From the NCBI GenBank assembly GCA_027065125.1, contig JAMOOV010000127.1, positions 1-37,892 on the forward strand: 37,892 nt of DNA. Reading direction: 5' to 3'. Positions 9,612 to 17,959 of this stretch are shown here, piece after piece. The position numbers and the translations under genes are program-made. Positions within the stretch are counted from its first letter, which is position 1. The number at the start of each line of letters is the position of its first letter. Below the pieces are notes generated by a model. The model was not told the DNA's origin and searched no databases. It worked only from the letters and a program-made list of their open reading frames with translations. The DNA is from Campylobacterales bacterium. GTDB taxonomy: Bacteria > Campylobacterota > Campylobacteria > Campylobacterales > JALSKU01.

Positions 9612-10691
9612 TCAAAAAATTACTAAATTTTCCCTAATATCTTGATATAAAGTTGCATCACAATATATTTCAAAATTAAGAAAATCTATCTTTTCAACTA
9701 TTACCATAGTAGAAATTGAATAAAAAGAGTTTTCTATCTTCATTCTCATCTCTTGTTCTTCTTTAAAAAGAGGAGGATTTTTTATCAAATCCAAAATATT
9801 TTTATAAGATTTTTTAAACAATAAATTAAATTTTTCAAGTGTTAAAATTTTTACCTCTTCTCTATTTGAATAGTATATATCATTAACATTTTTTTCTATT
9901 TTTAACTTTGCTTTTTTTCTTTTCAATTGGGAATATGATAAAAAATATGATGGTATTACTTTTTTATCAACTCTCATATATGCTCTTAACAATCGATAAT
10001 TTAAAAATCTCTCTTTTACTATTTCATACTTTTTACCAATCTTTTCAAGCCCATATCTCTTTTCATATAAAACTCTTCTCTCTTCAAGAGAATTTGGCAT
10101 AACTTGAGCATTAATACTCTCAAACAATTCTTGGGCTATCTTTTTTTGAATATCTCTCTGTTTTGATAAGGCATAGATACAACCACAATAATCCTGACGA
10201 TACAATTTATCTCTTCTGGATAAAGAGAATTGCTCTTGTGTACCGCCCCCTACTCTAAAATCAAGACAAACAAATTCCACTCCATATCTCTTTGCCAATC
10301 TCTCCCCGACATCTCTAAGTTGTTCTATTGATTTTTTCGGACTTGTCAAAAGAGTCGTCGTAACTTTTGTCTCTCCTATCTCAAGAGCTTTCTTCATGCT
10401 CTCTTCAACTCTTTTATCAAAGCAGATAGTACATCTCTCGCCCTTTTCGGGTTCATCTTCATAACCTCTAACAGCATTCATCCAAGAGATATAGTCATAC
10501 TCCCCCTCTATAAGCTCAACACTGAGCATTTCACAACTTCTTTTCACATCAAGAAGTCTTAGGTAGTATTCACTATATGGATGGATATTGGGATCATAAA
10601 AAAACCCTATCAACTTTTCATCGGGATATATCTCTTTTAATTTTTGCAAAAAAAAATGGCTATCTACCGAACAGCAAATATGGACTAACAT
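9612..10691 (-). CDS. queH: Epoxyqueuosine reductase QueH with C-terminal extension
   Basis: QueH (formerly DUF208) carries out the last step of queuosine synthesis on tRNA, reducing epoxyqueuosine with an Fe-S cluster. Cysteines expected for cluster binding and catalysis are visible in HICCSVDS at the N-terminus, ERCTICFDKR near residue 85 and QDYCGCIYAL near residue 168. The catalytic core covers about residues 1-200. The remaining ~150 residues form a lysine-rich extension seen in Campylobacterota homologues (recalled); its role is unknown to me. It overlaps bcp by 7 bases and is likely translated by coupling. Alternative: an uncharacterised DUF208 relative, but the cysteine pattern is complete. 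Confidence 0.88.
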   Translation of the reverse strand: MLVHICCSVDSHFFLQKLKEIYPDEKLIGFFYDPNIHPYSEYYLRLLDVKRSCEMLSVELIEGEYDYISWMNAVRGYEDEPEKGERCTICFDKRVEESMKKALEIGETKVTTTLLTSPKKSIEQLRDVGERLAKRYGVEFVCLDFRVGGGTQEQFSLSRRDKLYRQDYCGCIYALSKQRDIQKKIAQELFESINAQVMPNSLEERRVLYEKRYGLEKIGKKYEIVKERFLNYRLLRAYMRVDKKVIPSYFLSYSQLKRKKAKLKIEKNVNDIYYSNREEVKILTLEKFNLLFKKSYKNILDLIKNPPLFKEEQEMRMKIENSFYSISTMVIVEKIDFLNFEIYCDATLYQDIRENLVIF

Positions 10692-11149
10692 AACTCATTC
10701 AGTGCCTGTTTTACCTCATTTACATGATTTTTAACTTTTACTTTATCCCATCTTTTTGCCACATTTCCTTTTGGATCTATCAAGTAAGTCGTCCTAACAA
10801 CTCCCATATACTCTCTGCCGTACATTTTTTTAAGCTGCCAAACTCCATAGTCGCTCAATACCTTTTTCTCCTCGTCACTAAGCAGAGTGATCTTTAAATC
10901 CTTTTTCTCTATAAAATTTCTATGTTTTTTAGGACTATCGGGACTAATACCTATCACTACGGCATTTATTTTTTCAAAATCGGGCAAACTTTTCGCAAAG
11001 CCACAAGCCTCCGTAGTACAACCCGGAGTATTATCTTTCGGATAAAAATACAAAACTACCCATTTCCCCTTTAAATCTCTCAAGCAAATCTCCACTTCGT
11101 CTTGATTTGGCAAACAAAAATTTATCGCCCTATTTCCAACTTCTATCAC
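10685..11149 (-). CDS. bcp: Thiol peroxidase, BCP-type peroxiredoxin
   Basis: This is a cytoplasmic peroxiredoxin of the Bcp/PrxQ class reducing hydrogen peroxide and organic peroxides, recycled by thioredoxin (trxA and trxB lie elsewhere in the window). The active site YPKDNTPGCTTEACGF contains the peroxidatic Cys and, five residues on, the resolving Cys, the classic PrxQ arrangement. The active-site arginine lies in VVRTTYLIDP. At 154 residues the length is normal. The start is GTG 11149, in a GTGA overlap with the preceding c-di-GMP gene. C. jejuni has bcp in the same neighbourhood, next to queH and fabZ (recalled). Confidence 0.96.
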   Translation of the reverse strand: MIEVGNRAINFCLPNQDEVEICLRDLKGKWVVLYFYPKDNTPGCTTEACGFAKSLPDFEKINAVVIGISPDSPKKHRNFIEKKDLKITLLSDEEKKVLSDYGVWQLKKMYGREYMGVVRTTYLIDPKGNVAKRWDKVKVKNHVNEVKQALNELC

Positions 11150-14046
11150 ATTGTTCCTTTATAATTTTTATTGAAATTTTTTATAAAACCGATAACATCT
11201 TTTTCCGCAATAGGTTTGCTATATAGATATCCTTGTATAACAAAACAGCCTCTTTCAAATAAAAACTCCCTTTGCTTCACATCCTCAACACCCTCTGCTA
11301 TAATTTTTAAATTCAATCCCTTGCCAAGCTCTATGATAGTATTGACTATAGCCTCATCCACTTTAGAGCCCGGAATATCTCTTACAAAGGATTGATCAAT
11401 TTTTATCACATTCAAAGGAAGCTTTTTAAGATAAGCAAGAGAGGAGTAGCCTGTTCCAAAATCATCCATGGAAACCATAAAACCCATATCTTGAAAACTT
11501 TTCAATAGATTTTTAGATGTTTTGATATTTTTCATAACAAACCCCTCCGTAACTTCCAATTCCATTAAATCACTACTACATCCATTTGATTTTAAAGAAG
11601 TTTTTACAACATCTATCAATCTATCATCTTTTAACTGCTTATCGGAAAGATTGATAGCTATTCTTCCTATATCATACCCTCTCTTTTGTAGCATCACAGC
11701 AAAACTCATAGCTTTATTCATAACCATTTCACCTATATCAAATAGTAAATTTAATTGTTCTGCTATATCAATAAACTCTATAGGTGAAACAATTTCATCT
11801 CCTCTTTTCCATCTTATCAAAGCTTCAAATCCAACTATCTTTTGCTTTTTTATATCTACTTGAGGCTGATAATAGAGTATAAATTCATCATTTTTGATAG
11901 CATTTTTTAAACTCTCCTCAAGTGTATGTCTTTTTTGAATCCTTTTATACATTTTATCTTGATAAAAGACATATCTGTTTTTTCCCTCTTCTTTTGCTTT
12001 ATACATTGCTATATCAGCATTTCTAATCAACTCTTCACTATTGTTTCCATCAGAAGGATACAGAGTAACTCCCATGCTTACCCCTACTTTTAAGTAGTGT
12101 TTTTGCACCATAAAAGTGGCGGAAAAAGCTTTTTTCAATTTATCCGTTACCATAACAACATCATTTTCATCATGACAATTTGTCAAAAGCAAAACAAACT
12201 CATCTCCTCCAAACCTAAAAAGATAATCAGTCTCTCTAATTTCATCTTTAAATCTTTTGGCAACTTGCATCAAAAGTTCATCGCCTACATCATGACCGTA
12301 GTAGTCATTGATATTTTTAAAACCGTCCAAATCCATAAACACTATGGCAAAAATCTTATCCTCTCTTTTGCTCCTTGCTATCTCCTCTTTGATTATCTCA
12401 TCAAACATATATCTATTGGGCAAATTTGTTAAAGTGTCGTGTTTTGCATGATAAGATAACTCCATCTCTTTATTTTTTAACTCTTTTTCTATCTCTTTTC
12501 TTATAGTGATATCCCTACAAGCAGCATGTAAAATAGCATCTTCCTTGATTTCTATAGATGTAACTACAACTTCTATCCAAAAAAGTTCTCCGGTAATCTT
12601 TTTGGCAAGCCATTCACATCTGTAAACACCTCTTTTTTTAGCTTCAGAAAGTAATTTAGATATTTTTACTTTAGAGGATTCTCCATCTATTTGATACTTT
12701 GAGGATAAAGAAAGCACATCATAAGATAACAACTCTTCTTTATCTTTAGCACCAAACATTTCAATCGCCATTTCATTGCAAGATATAAATTTATTATCTT
12801 TTATAAGAAATATACCATCTTTTGATTTTTCAAAAAGAAGTTCAAACATCTTTTTTTGTCTATTTATCTCTTTATACTGAGCTGTTATATTATCTTCATA
12901 CTCTAAAAATATCTTTTTTATTTTATTTGCCATAACAATCATCAAAATACTCAACAAAACGATTACAAGCAAAGATATTAAAATGATATCTTTAATGATC
13001 ATTGATATCTCATTTTTCAATATGTTATACTTTTCATTTGCACTATTTATAATGTCTCTGATATAAAAACCAGCTCCTATGACATAATTGATTTTTGGAA
13101 CCAATTTGACAAAAGATATCTTATAAGCGGGTTTTTTTGTTAGCGGATCTATAAGTGCTATATATTTATTAAAAAAACCATCAGGATGCTTTATCGCTCC
13201 ATTTATCATCTCTCTTGTCATATGTCTATGCTCTGCATTGACATAATTCCATATATTTTTACCTATCATAGACTTTTTTATATGACTAAGTACTGTTCCG
13301 TTTAAATCAAATGCAAATATATATCCTTTTTTACCATATCTATAATGTCTTATTATATTTAGAGATATTTTTTTAACTTTATTTAGAATATCGTTTTCAT
13401 AATAGGCACTCCCTACAAATATATTTAATGGCTTAAACTTTTTTATATACCCTATCTTTTTTTGCATTTTTTTACAACCGGGTTTATGCCAATACCAACT
13501 TTTAAAAAAAGAATCCTCTTTTTTTAGTCTATCAATAGTATCTTTTATGACTTCTTCGTCCATTTCATTTTTCAAATGTAGTAAATTTTTTCCCTCAAGA
13601 GATGGTTTAATAGGCAGTAAAATAGAAGTGCCGTTTAAATCATATATGAAAAAATAGCCACTTAGATTATCAAAAAATCTAACATCTTTCAATCTATCAT
13701 GTATCTTTTTGAGTATTTCCTGTTTTGGTAAATTTCTATTTTGTTTATAAATATCCTCAATGATTTTATAGGCAAATTCCACCATATATTTTATATTTTC
13801 TTTTGACTCTTTGTTTATAATATCATAATTTGCCTCTATCTGCTTTATGAGTCTATTAATGCGATCTTTTATTGCATCTTTTTCTATATTTATCAATTTT
13901 GTTTTATATAGCACAATCTCTTTTTTGTAAAGAGCATTTTCTCTATATACAAGGATAGAAGCTATCAATGTAACAATTACAATCATAGAGGCAATAGGTA
14001 TAAAATATATCCATTTTACAAGTTGTTTATTGTCTATTTTATTCAT
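11146..14046 (-). CDS. Tandem-Cache sensor with PAS, GGDEF and EAL domains (c-di-GMP turnover)
   Basis: This is a 966-residue membrane sensor. TM1 lies at about residues 14-34. A periplasmic region to ~345 holds two Cache-like repeats with matching motifs (GYFFIYDLNGT near 130, GYIFAFDLNGT near 241), and TM2 is at ~351-373. A PAS domain covers ~399-515, followed by GGDEF at ~535-695 and EAL at ~710-955. The cyclase motif is intact (RFGGDEF, 613-617) and is preceded by an inhibitory I-site RETD at 604-607. The EAL part keeps FEALIRW, ELEVTEG, SMDDFGTGYSS and AEGVED, so phosphodiesterase activity is also possible. It starts at ATG 14046 and overlaps bcp by 4 bases, heading the long envelope operon. 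The ligand is not predictable from sequence. Confidence 0.95.
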   Translation of the reverse strand: MNKIDNKQLVKWIYFIPIASMIVIVTLIASILVYRENALYKKEIVLYKTKLINIEKDAIKDRINRLIKQIEANYDIINKESKENIKYMVEFAYKIIEDIYKQNRNLPKQEILKKIHDRLKDVRFFDNLSGYFFIYDLNGTSILLPIKPSLEGKNLLHLKNEMDEEVIKDTIDRLKKEDSFFKSWYWHKPGCKKMQKKIGYIKKFKPLNIFVGSAYYENDILNKVKKISLNIIRHYRYGKKGYIFAFDLNGTVLSHIKKSMIGKNIWNYVNAEHRHMTREMINGAIKHPDGFFNKYIALIDPLTKKPAYKISFVKLVPKINYVIGAGFYIRDIINSANEKYNILKNEISMIIKDIILISLLVIVLLSILMIVMANKIKKIFLEYEDNITAQYKEINRQKKMFELLFEKSKDGIFLIKDNKFISCNEMAIEMFGAKDKEELLSYDVLSLSSKYQIDGESSKVKISKLLSEAKKRGVYRCEWLAKKITGELFWIEVVVTSIEIKEDAILHAACRDITIRKEIEKELKNKEMELSYHAKHDTLTNLPNRYMFDEIIKEEIARSKREDKIFAIVFMDLDGFKNINDYYGHDVGDELLMQVAKRFKDEIRETDYLFRFGGDEFVLLLTNCHDENDVVMVTDKLKKAFSATFMVQKHYLKVGVSMGVTLYPSDGNNSEELIRNADIAMYKAKEEGKNRYVFYQDKMYKRIQKRHTLEESLKNAIKNDEFILYYQPQVDIKKQKIVGFEALIRWKRGDEIVSPIEFIDIAEQLNLLFDIGEMVMNKAMSFAVMLQKRGYDIGRIAINLSDKQLKDDRLIDVVKTSLKSNGCSSDLMELEVTEGFVMKNIKTSKNLLKSFQDMGFMVSMDDFGTGYSSLAYLKKLPLNVIKIDQSFVRDIPGSKVDEAIVNTIIELGKGLNLKIIAEGVEDVKQREFLFERGCFVIQGYLYSKPIAEKDVIGFIKNFNKNYKGTM

Positions 14047-14081
14047 TTTACTGTTATCTCTTTATTGTTGATATACAAACT

Positions 14082-14102
14082 GAGCTAAATTATACATTAT
14101 AA
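14082..14102 (-). promoter_or_regulatory. Probable promoter of the c-di-GMP/bcp/.../carB unit
   Basis: On the minus strand two overlapping -10-like boxes occur in tandem, TATAATGTATAAT (complement of 14089-14101), in AT-rich DNA 36-50 bases before the ATG of the sensor gene. No clear -35 is visible, which is normal for sigma-70 promoters of Campylobacterota. This would drive the whole minus-strand run to 1137. Confidence 0.5.
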
Positions 14103-14140
14103 ATATTTAAACCCGAATTATATCTATTTTAGCATCAGTT

Positions 14141-14146
14141 TATAAT
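14141..14146 (+). promoter_or_regulatory. Probable -10 element of the ilvE operon
   Basis: A perfect TATAAT lies 63 bases before the ilvE ATG, giving a leader of about 55 bases. The RBS is AAGGA at 14196-14200. The divergent gene on the other side has its own -10 boxes about 45 bases away, so the two promoters share one 162-base region. Confidence 0.45.
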
Positions 14147-14208
14147 TCGATTTTAATATTATTTTTGATAATATATCTTCTTATTTTAATCAACTAAGGA
14201 TAATATTT

Positions 14209-15123
14209 ATGGAGAAAGCAAAGTATATTTGGATGGATGGAAAACTTACACCTTGGGATGAAGCAAAAGTTCATATTTTAACTCATACACTACATTACGG
14301 CAACGGTGTATTTGAGGGTACAAGAGCTTATCAGACTGAAGATGGCTTGGCGATATTTAGACTAAGAGACCATACTAAGAGACTTTTAAATTCTGCTAAA
14401 ATCACTATGATAAAACCTCCTTACACGATAGAAGAGTTAGAAAATGCACAAATTGAACTACTTAAAGCCAATGATTTTAAATCAAATGTATATCTAAGAC
14501 CTCTTATCTATCTTGGATATGGGGTTATGGGGCTTTACCATGTGAATGCTCCCGTTCAAACTTCCATAGCCGCATGGGAATGGGGTAGTTATCTTGGGGA
14601 TGAGGGGCTTGAAAAGGGTATCAGAGTTAAAATCAGCTCATTTACAAGAAACTCTGTCAAATCCACTATGGGAAAAGCTAAAGCCGTCGCAAACTATCTC
14701 AACTCCCAAATGGCAAAATTTGAAGCCGTAGAGTGCGGATATGAAGAGGCCCTTATGCTTGATGATGAAGGTTTTATAGCTGAAGGTAGCGGTGAGTGCT
14801 TTTTTATAGTTAGAGACGGGGTATTGATAACTCCTCCAAACGATACATCTCTTGAATCCATAACACAAGATATGGTGATAAAACTTGCAAAAGATTTGGA
14901 CATAGAGGTAAAGAGAGAGAGGATAACAAGAGATGAAGTGTTTGTATGCGATGAAGCATTTTTTACAGGTACTGCCGCCGAAGTTACTCCTGTTAGAGAA
15001 GTTGATGCCAGAATTATAGGAAATGGAAAAAGAGGTGCTATAACAAAAAGATTGCAAGAAGCATATTTTGATGTAGTTTACGGAAGAAATGATAGATATA
15101 AAAATTTATTAACATATATTTAA
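14209..15123 (+). CDS. ilvE: Branched-chain amino-acid aminotransferase
   Basis: IlvE is a PLP fold-type IV enzyme transferring the amino group from glutamate to the 2-oxo acids of Val, Leu and Ile. The N-terminus (YIWMDGKLTPWDEAKVHIL), the HYGNGVFEGTRAY segment, the PLP lysine in GKAKAVANYLNSQ, the EGSGECFFIV region and the PLP-phosphate loop TGTAAEVTPV are all present. The length of 304 residues is typical. The start is ATG 14209 with AAGGA eight bases before it. It is followed after 16 bases by the SPFH gene, as in C. jejuni Cj0269c-Cj0268c (recalled). D-amino-acid transaminases are related, but these motifs favour IlvE. Confidence 0.97.
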   Translation: MEKAKYIWMDGKLTPWDEAKVHILTHTLHYGNGVFEGTRAYQTEDGLAIFRLRDHTKRLLNSAKITMIKPPYTIEELENAQIELLKANDFKSNVYLRPLIYLGYGVMGLYHVNAPVQTSIAAWEWGSYLGDEGLEKGIRVKISSFTRNSVKSTMGKAKAVANYLNSQMAKFEAVECGYEEALMLDDEGFIAEGSGECFFIVRDGVLITPPNDTSLESITQDMVIKLAKDLDIEVKRERITRDEVFVCDEAFFTGTAAEVTPVREVDARIIGNGKRGAITKRLQEAYFDVVYGRNDRYKNLLTYI

Positions 15124-15139
15124 AAACAAAAGGACATTA

Positions 15140-16201
15140 ATGCCAGCAGATTTAAACGACTATTTTAAAAAAAATAGCCAGAATAAAGACAATAATAACA
15201 ACTTTGAGCCACCTCAATTTTTTAAAGATTTTGGTAAAAAAGCAGGACTTTTATACACTCTTATCGTTATAATAGGATTGCTTATACTTGCAAAACCGTT
15301 TGTAGTGATAAATTCGGGAGAGGTAGGTATAAAGGCCACAGCAGGTAAATTTGACCCCAAAGCTCTTTCTCCCGGACTTCATTTTTTTATGCCGTTTGTT
15401 CAAGATGTTTTTATAGTGGATACGAAAGTTAGGATAATTAACTATACAGACAATGAAGATGTTACCATCCAAAATACAAAATCAGGGATAAAATTCAAAA
15501 GAGCTATTTTTGTACTTGATGCAAGAGGATTGCCGGTTTCTATCGATTTGACTGTACAGTATAAGTTAAAAGCAAAGTCTGCTCCTCAAACCATAGCTAC
15601 TTGGGGACTTAGCTGGGAAGACAAAATTATAAATCCGGTAGTTAGAGATGTAGCTAGAAATATAGTGGGAAAATACACAGCCGAAGAGTTGCCGGTAAAA
15701 AGAAACGAGATAGCCGCTCAAATCACAACTGGCATAAAAGACAGGATAGATGCTCAACCAGGACAACCGGTACAACTTCTTGCTGTTCAACTTAGGAGGA
15801 TAGTTCTACCTCAAAAGATAAAAGATCAAATTCTTAGAGTTCAGATAGCAAAACAACAAGCCCAACAAGCAAGATATGAAGTTGAAAGAGCTAAGCAAAT
15901 AGCACAAAAAAATGCTGCTCTTGCACAAGGTGATGCCGATGCAAGAAAGATAAGAGCTCAAGGTCAAGCTGATGCAACTAAGATAGAAGCCAATGCTAAT
16001 GCTTATGCAAATAAAGAGTTAGGCAAAAGTGTTACACCAAATCTTTTAAAATTAAAACAACTTGATGTACAGGGTAAATTTAATGAAGCCTTGCAAGTCA
16101 ATAAAAATGCTAAAATTTTCTTAACTCCAGGAGGAGTTGTTCCGAATATTTGGCTTGACAGCAAAGATTCTCAAAAGGCGGTTTCAGTTGGAAGTAAGTG
16201 A
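15140..16201 (+). CDS. SPFH/Band 7 (prohibitin-like) membrane protein
   Basis: This is a 353-residue SPFH-domain protein related to prohibitins and HflK/HflC. A polar Asn/Lys-rich start of about 35 residues precedes one transmembrane helix (~36-56, [18 protein letters not shown]). The Band 7 domain (~55-235) contains [15 protein letters not shown]-like and [13 protein letters not shown] patterns. A long Ala/Gln/Lys-rich coiled coil follows (~230-295, e.g. [20 protein letters not shown]). Such proteins form oligomeric rings in the membrane and often control membrane proteases or microdomains; no protease is encoded beside it. It overlaps the probable hisIE start by 14 bases. Homologue of C. 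jejuni Cj0268c by position and type (recalled). Confidence 0.93.
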   Translation: MPADLNDYFKKNSQNKDNNNNFEPPQFFKDFGKKAGLLYTLIVIIGLLILAKPFVVINSGEVGIKATAGKFDPKALSPGLHFFMPFVQDVFIVDTKVRIINYTDNEDVTIQNTKSGIKFKRAIFVLDARGLPVSIDLTVQYKLKAKSAPQTIATWGLSWEDKIINPVVRDVARNIVGKYTAEELPVKRNEIAAQITTGIKDRIDAQPGQPVQLLAVQLRRIVLPQKIKDQILRVQIAKQQAQQARYEVERAKQIAQKNAALAQGDADARKIRAQGQADATKIEANANAYANKELGKSVTPNLLKLKQLDVQGKFNEALQVNKNAKIFLTPGGVVPNIWLDSKDSQKAVSVGSK

Positions 16202-16886
16202 TATAAAAAAGATAGCCAATAGAGTGGATTGGGATAAGAGTCCTCTTATCCCCGCTATCGCACAAGACTATAAAAGCGGAAAAGTTTTAATGTTGGCATA
16301 TATGGATAGAGTTGCTCTGGAGCTTACACTCAGTACCAATATAGCCCACTACTTTTCAAGGAGCAGACAGAGGATTTGGAAAAAGGGTGAAACAAGTGGA
16401 AATATCCAAAAAGTGAAGGATATTTTTATAGATTGCGATGATGATACGATACTGTTGCAAGTAGAGCAAATAGGCGGTGCAGCTTGTCACACAGGACGAG
16501 AGAGTTGTTTTTTCACAAAACTTCAAAGTGGAGAAGTCATATCCAAGCCTATAGAAAACAGTACGGATAACTACTCTATCGTAGATAAACTCTATCATGT
16601 TATTCAAGAGAGAAAAAAAGCTGACCCAAAAACATCATATACAGCATCTTTATATCAAAAAGGAGAAAATACTATACTTAAAAAGGTAGTTGAAGAAGCA
16701 GGAGAGTTTTGTTTTGCTATAAAAGACGACAAAGAAGAAGAGATTATCTATGAGGCTGCAGATTTGACATTTCATACTCTTGTAGCTCTTGCACACAAAG
16801 GAATAAATCCCGAAAGAGTAAAAAGTGAACTATCAAAAAGATTTGGACTTAGTGGCATAGAAGAGAAAAAAAATAGGCAAAAATAG
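16188..16886 (+). CDS. hisI: Bifunctional HisIE: phosphoribosyl-AMP cyclohydrolase / phosphoribosyl-ATP pyrophosphatase
   Basis: HisIE does steps two and three of histidine synthesis. The HisI domain (~1-115) shows [35 protein letters not shown] and the metal ligands in DCDDD and [13 protein letters not shown]. The HisE domain (~120-225) shows the MazG-like signature [14 protein letters not shown] and [12 protein letters not shown]. The ORF track begins upstream inside the SPFH gene; TTG 16188, with AGGCGG six bases before it, gives 232 residues and a normal N-terminus ([22 protein letters not shown]). It shares 14 bases with the SPFH gene and lies 8 bases before the next gene. Confidence 0.95.
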   Translation: MEVSDIKKIANRVDWDKSPLIPAIAQDYKSGKVLMLAYMDRVALELTLSTNIAHYFSRSRQRIWKKGETSGNIQKVKDIFIDCDDDTILLQVEQIGGAACHTGRESCFFTKLQSGEVISKPIENSTDNYSIVDKLYHVIQERKKADPKTSYTASLYQKGENTILKKVVEEAGEFCFAIKDDKEEEIIYEAADLTFHTLVALAHKGINPERVKSELSKRFGLSGIEEKKNRQK

Positions 16887-16894
16887 GCTATACA

Positions 16895-17410
16895 TTGTTA
16901 TCTTTAAAACTATATTTTCAAAATTTAACTATTTATGACTATATAGGATTCGGGTGGCTATTTTTAACTTTTATTATATTGGTTATTTTTAGTCTATATT
17001 TTTTTGGCAGAAAACCTATGTTTGCTATTTTTATGTTATTTATATCTTTTCTTTTTATTCCGGGAGGTTTTTTAGGGATTAAATATTTTCTTGACAACAA
17101 TATCAGAAAAAATAGTGTCAATATTTCTAAAATAAAGCCTTTGCATTTTACAAACTCTTTGATTGTTGAAGGTGATATAACAAATAAAGGAAAAATTGAC
17201 TTTAAAAAGTGCATTTTAAATATAAAAATAAAAAAAAGTGATAAAAATAAAATAAGAAATTTTATTAATTTGCTAAAGTCTATAAGAAAAGTGACGATGT
17301 TTATAGATAAGCCGATAGCAAAGATGCAAAACTATCATTTTAAGACAATGATTAATGATATTACTTATAAAAAAGATTACAATGTTTCAGCTTCGGCAAT
17401 ATGTTACTAA
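16895..17410 (+). CDS. DUF2393-like membrane protein, copy 1
   Basis: A 171-residue protein with two N-terminal transmembrane helices (about residues 18-40 and 43-65) and a C-terminal beta-rich domain. The latter has the pattern HFTNSLIVEGDITNKGKIDFKKC, resembling a small extracytoplasmic Ig-like domain. I assign it to DUF2393, a family of Campylobacter/Helicobacter proteins of unknown function, from the topology and this pattern; a profile search is needed for certainty. The start appears to be TTG 16895, right after hisIE, with a poor RBS. The next gene has the same architecture, so the two are a tandem pair. Confidence 0.75.
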   Translation: MLSLKLYFQNLTIYDYIGFGWLFLTFIILVIFSLYFFGRKPMFAIFMLFISFLFIPGGFLGIKYFLDNNIRKNSVNISKIKPLHFTNSLIVEGDITNKGKIDFKKCILNIKIKKSDKNKIRNFINLLKSIRKVTMFIDKPIAKMQNYHFKTMINDITYKKDYNVSASAICY

Positions 17411-17419
17411 GGTTGAAAA

Positions 17420-17959
17420 ATGACATACTTTACAATTCTTCATTGGATAACATTAATAATATTTTTTCTTATCTTTCTGCTACTTGTTATAATTTCAAAA
17501 AAAGAGACCAATCCAAAAATATTTTGGTCTATGGTTTTTTCATCATTTCTTGTTATTAGTACTCTTTCTCTATTTTCTATATTTGTTCTTGACAAATATA
17601 CAAAAAAGGCAAAACTTATCAATGTTACCCACAAAAGAGTACTTATGAGTGAGTCTATTATGTTTTTTGGACGAGTTAAAAACATAGGAAAATTTAAAAT
17701 CGGACGATGTAAATTTGAAGTTAAAATTGTCAATAATGCTTTAAACCCAAACAGAATATCTGGCTCAACATTATATACTCCAAGATCAGGTTTAAAACAA
17801 CTTTTTTCCAGCAAAAAAGAGAAGCTATCAACTATCATAAAAGACTTTGTGGTGGCCAAAGATTTAAAACCGGGAGAAATTAAAAGTTTTGGAGTTGGCA
17901 TGCACTATCCCTCCTATTTTCAAAAATCAAGTATAAAATATAAACTCTATTGTCACTAA
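17420..17959 (+). CDS. DUF2393-like membrane protein, copy 2
   Basis: A 179-residue protein with the same plan as its upstream neighbour: two transmembrane helices (~6-26 and ~35-60) and a beta-rich extracytoplasmic domain. The shared pattern appears here as MFFGRVKNIGKFKIGRCKFEVKI, next to VEGDITNKGKIDFKKCILNIKI in copy 1. The tail has a conserved-looking KDLKPGEIKSFGVGMHYP loop. The start is ATG 17420 with AAGGTTGAAA upstream. The stop overlaps the stop of convergent purF by 4 bases, leaving no room for a terminator. Function unknown. Confidence 0.77.
   Translation: MTYFTILHWITLIIFFLIFLLLVIISKKETNPKIFWSMVFSSFLVISTLSLFSIFVLDKYTKKAKLINVTHKRVLMSESIMFFGRVKNIGKFKIGRCKFEVKIVNNALNPNRISGSTLYTPRSGLKQLFSSKKEKLSTIIKDFVVAKDLKPGEIKSFGVGMHYPSYFQKSSIKYKLYCH

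Noticed and set aside
14047-14208. Riboswitch or leader peptide before ilvE
   Set aside because: No run of Ile/Val/Leu codons after a start and no terminator/antiterminator pair; the leader is short and AT-rich.
14638-15057. 139-codon minus-strand ORF opposite ilvE
   Set aside because: Lies wholly inside ilvE, whose motifs are complete; Ser/Cys-rich shadow translation.
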